Positions 63,233 to 64,000 of a stretch of 64,000 bases of DNA are shown here, in pieces (positions within the stretch are counted from its first letter, which is position 1; each line of letters starts with the position of its first letter). Under the pieces are notes generated by a model. The model did not search any database. It was given only the letters and a program-made list of their open reading frames with translations, and had not been told where the DNA came from. This DNA is from JBFGFX01 sp965232455 (GTDB lineage Bacteria > Pseudomonadota > Gammaproteobacteria > Steroidobacterales > Woeseiaceae), in assembly GCA_965232455.1 (NCBI GenBank), contig OZ246981.1:3906001-3970000 (forward strand), read 5' to 3'. The position numbers and the translations under genes were made by a program.

Positions 63233-64000
63233 ATGAATGAAGTATCGCTAGCAACGCGCAGCTATGAAATCCCCCGCAACAGCGCGTGGTCTGGTAAAAG
63301 ACCGCGCCGCGCGTCGATCGTGATGGTTTCAACGGCCGCCGCCGTGCTTTGCGGCTGCTCGTTGTTCGATCCCTATGTCAGCGCGACCGGCCCCGAGGTC
63401 GACCATCCGATCACTACAGGCGTCAGACTGCCTGCCTGCGAAGCAATGGAGATCAGCGCCAACAGGAGTAACACACTGGCCTGTGCTTTGGGCTGGCAGA
63501 ACGCGTATCGCGGCGCATTGAAATCTCAGGCGAAACTGAACTCGTACTCGGGTACGACATTGATCCTTGCCGCCGCCACCGCTTTGGGCATGAGCGGTAC
63601 CGGTGAAACCGGCGACGGTATTGTCTGGATCGGCGCCGGGAGTGCGGGAATTTACGGAGCGACGTCATGGCTCACCAGCAAGCCCAGGGAAGCTGCGTAC
63701 ATAGCCGGCATGAAGGCAATGAGTTGTGCGGTCACCGTGACGCGACCGCTGATGCTCAGCCAGGCAACAAGCGACTCACTGGACGCAAAGCTGACGGCCC
63801 TTCGCGATGCGCTCGCGGCGGCGCGAACCGCCCTTCGGCAGGCAACGGCGGCGACCCGGAGTTTCGAGGCGGCAAACCCGACCGGCAGCGGGGCTGCCAC
63901 GATACTGTCCCGTAGCAACGATATCCTCGCCGCGGCCGACACCGAGATCTCGGGCGCGGCCTTGAATTACGAATCCGGCCTGGAGCTGCAGGTCGCGACC
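63233..64000 (+). CDS. Lipoprotein of unknown function (3' partial)
   Basis: An ATG at 63233, after GGAG, opens a frame that stays open to the last base of the window (256 codons). Near residue 42 there is a hydrophobic segment with a lipobox (AAVLCGCSLF), so the product should be a lipoprotein despite a long, basic head. The mature part has a Gly-rich hydrophobic stretch (TTLILAAATALGMSG; GIVWIGAGSAGIYGA), then a long helix rich in Ala (LTALRDALAAARTALRQATAATRSF). The family is not recognised. The start could be further in, at the methionine just before the signal (MVSTAAAVLCGC). Confidence 0.75.
   Translation, partial: MNEVSLATRSYEIPRNSAWSGKRPRRASIVMVSTAAAVLCGCSLFDPYVSATGPEVDHPITTGVRLPACEAMEISANRSNTLACALGWQNAYRGALKSQAKLNSYSGTTLILAAATALGMSGTGETGDGIVWIGAGSAGIYGATSWLTSKPREAAYIAGMKAMSCAVTVTRPLMLSQATSDSLDAKLTALRDALAAARTALRQATAATRSFEAANPTGSGAATILSRSNDILAAADTEISGAALNYESGLELQVAT

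Overview
The window reads as chromosomal DNA of a GC-rich, free-living gammaproteobacterium. The reasons are TonB-dependent uptake, an ExbB/ExbD (TolQ/TolR-type) motor, a LacI-controlled maltodextrin locus with flavin-dependent halogenases, a GEMM-type c-di-GMP riboswitch and a LytTR regulator. The family cannot be fixed from this sequence alone. I saw no rRNA, tRNA, insertion sequence or CRISPR array.

Layout: (1) 1-5 kb: end of a membrane LytTR regulator, a Tat-exported molybdenum hydroxylase large subunit, a secreted hypothetical protein, and a divergent membrane protein/TetR pair. (2) 5-8.6 kb: a minus-strand set with a TIR-CBS fusion, a small unknown protein and a cytosolic subtilisin (S8). 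(3) 8.8-19.1 kb: two giant, translationally coupled envelope genes: a DUF11/SdrD-like surface protein and an OmpA-repeat/beta-barrel protein. Their leader carries a c-di-GMP-I riboswitch. (4) 19.3-29.2 kb: a nine-gene minus-strand operon with a TolQ-TolR-TolR proton motor, an AgmX/PglI-type TonB-like protein, three TPR proteins and two small exported proteins. It resembles energised trans-envelope machines of the Agl/Glt kind. (5) 29.5-46.6 kb: a maltodextrin regulon with LacI regulator, GH13 lipoprotein, MFS importer, GH31-GH13 fusion, two tryptophan-halogenase-like proteins, TonB-dependent receptor and GH77 MalQ. Operator-like palindromes (core TGAATACGTATTCA) lie in the two divergent promoter regions. 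(6) 46.9-53 kb: ECF sigma factor, probable membrane partner, TPR-CHAT protease, a small unknown and an animal-type heme peroxidase. (7) 53.6-62.8 kb: six co-directional genes: SLOG-TIR, S8 protease, MBL-fold protein, a TRAFs-binding-domain (ASK1-like) protein, CHAT protease and a second MBL-fold protein. (8) The start of a lipoprotein gene runs off the window end.

The strongest candidate for an undescribed system is region 7. It is a compact set of immune/cell-death type effectors (TIR, caspase-like CHAT, subtilisin) in which each protease gene is followed directly by an MBL-fold gene. It is echoed by the TIR-CBS/S8 pair at 5-8.6 kb and the ECF/CHAT set at 47-51 kb. The window thus holds two TIR, two S8, two CHAT and two MBL proteins. 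Functions in conflict or regulated cell death are inferred from family knowledge.
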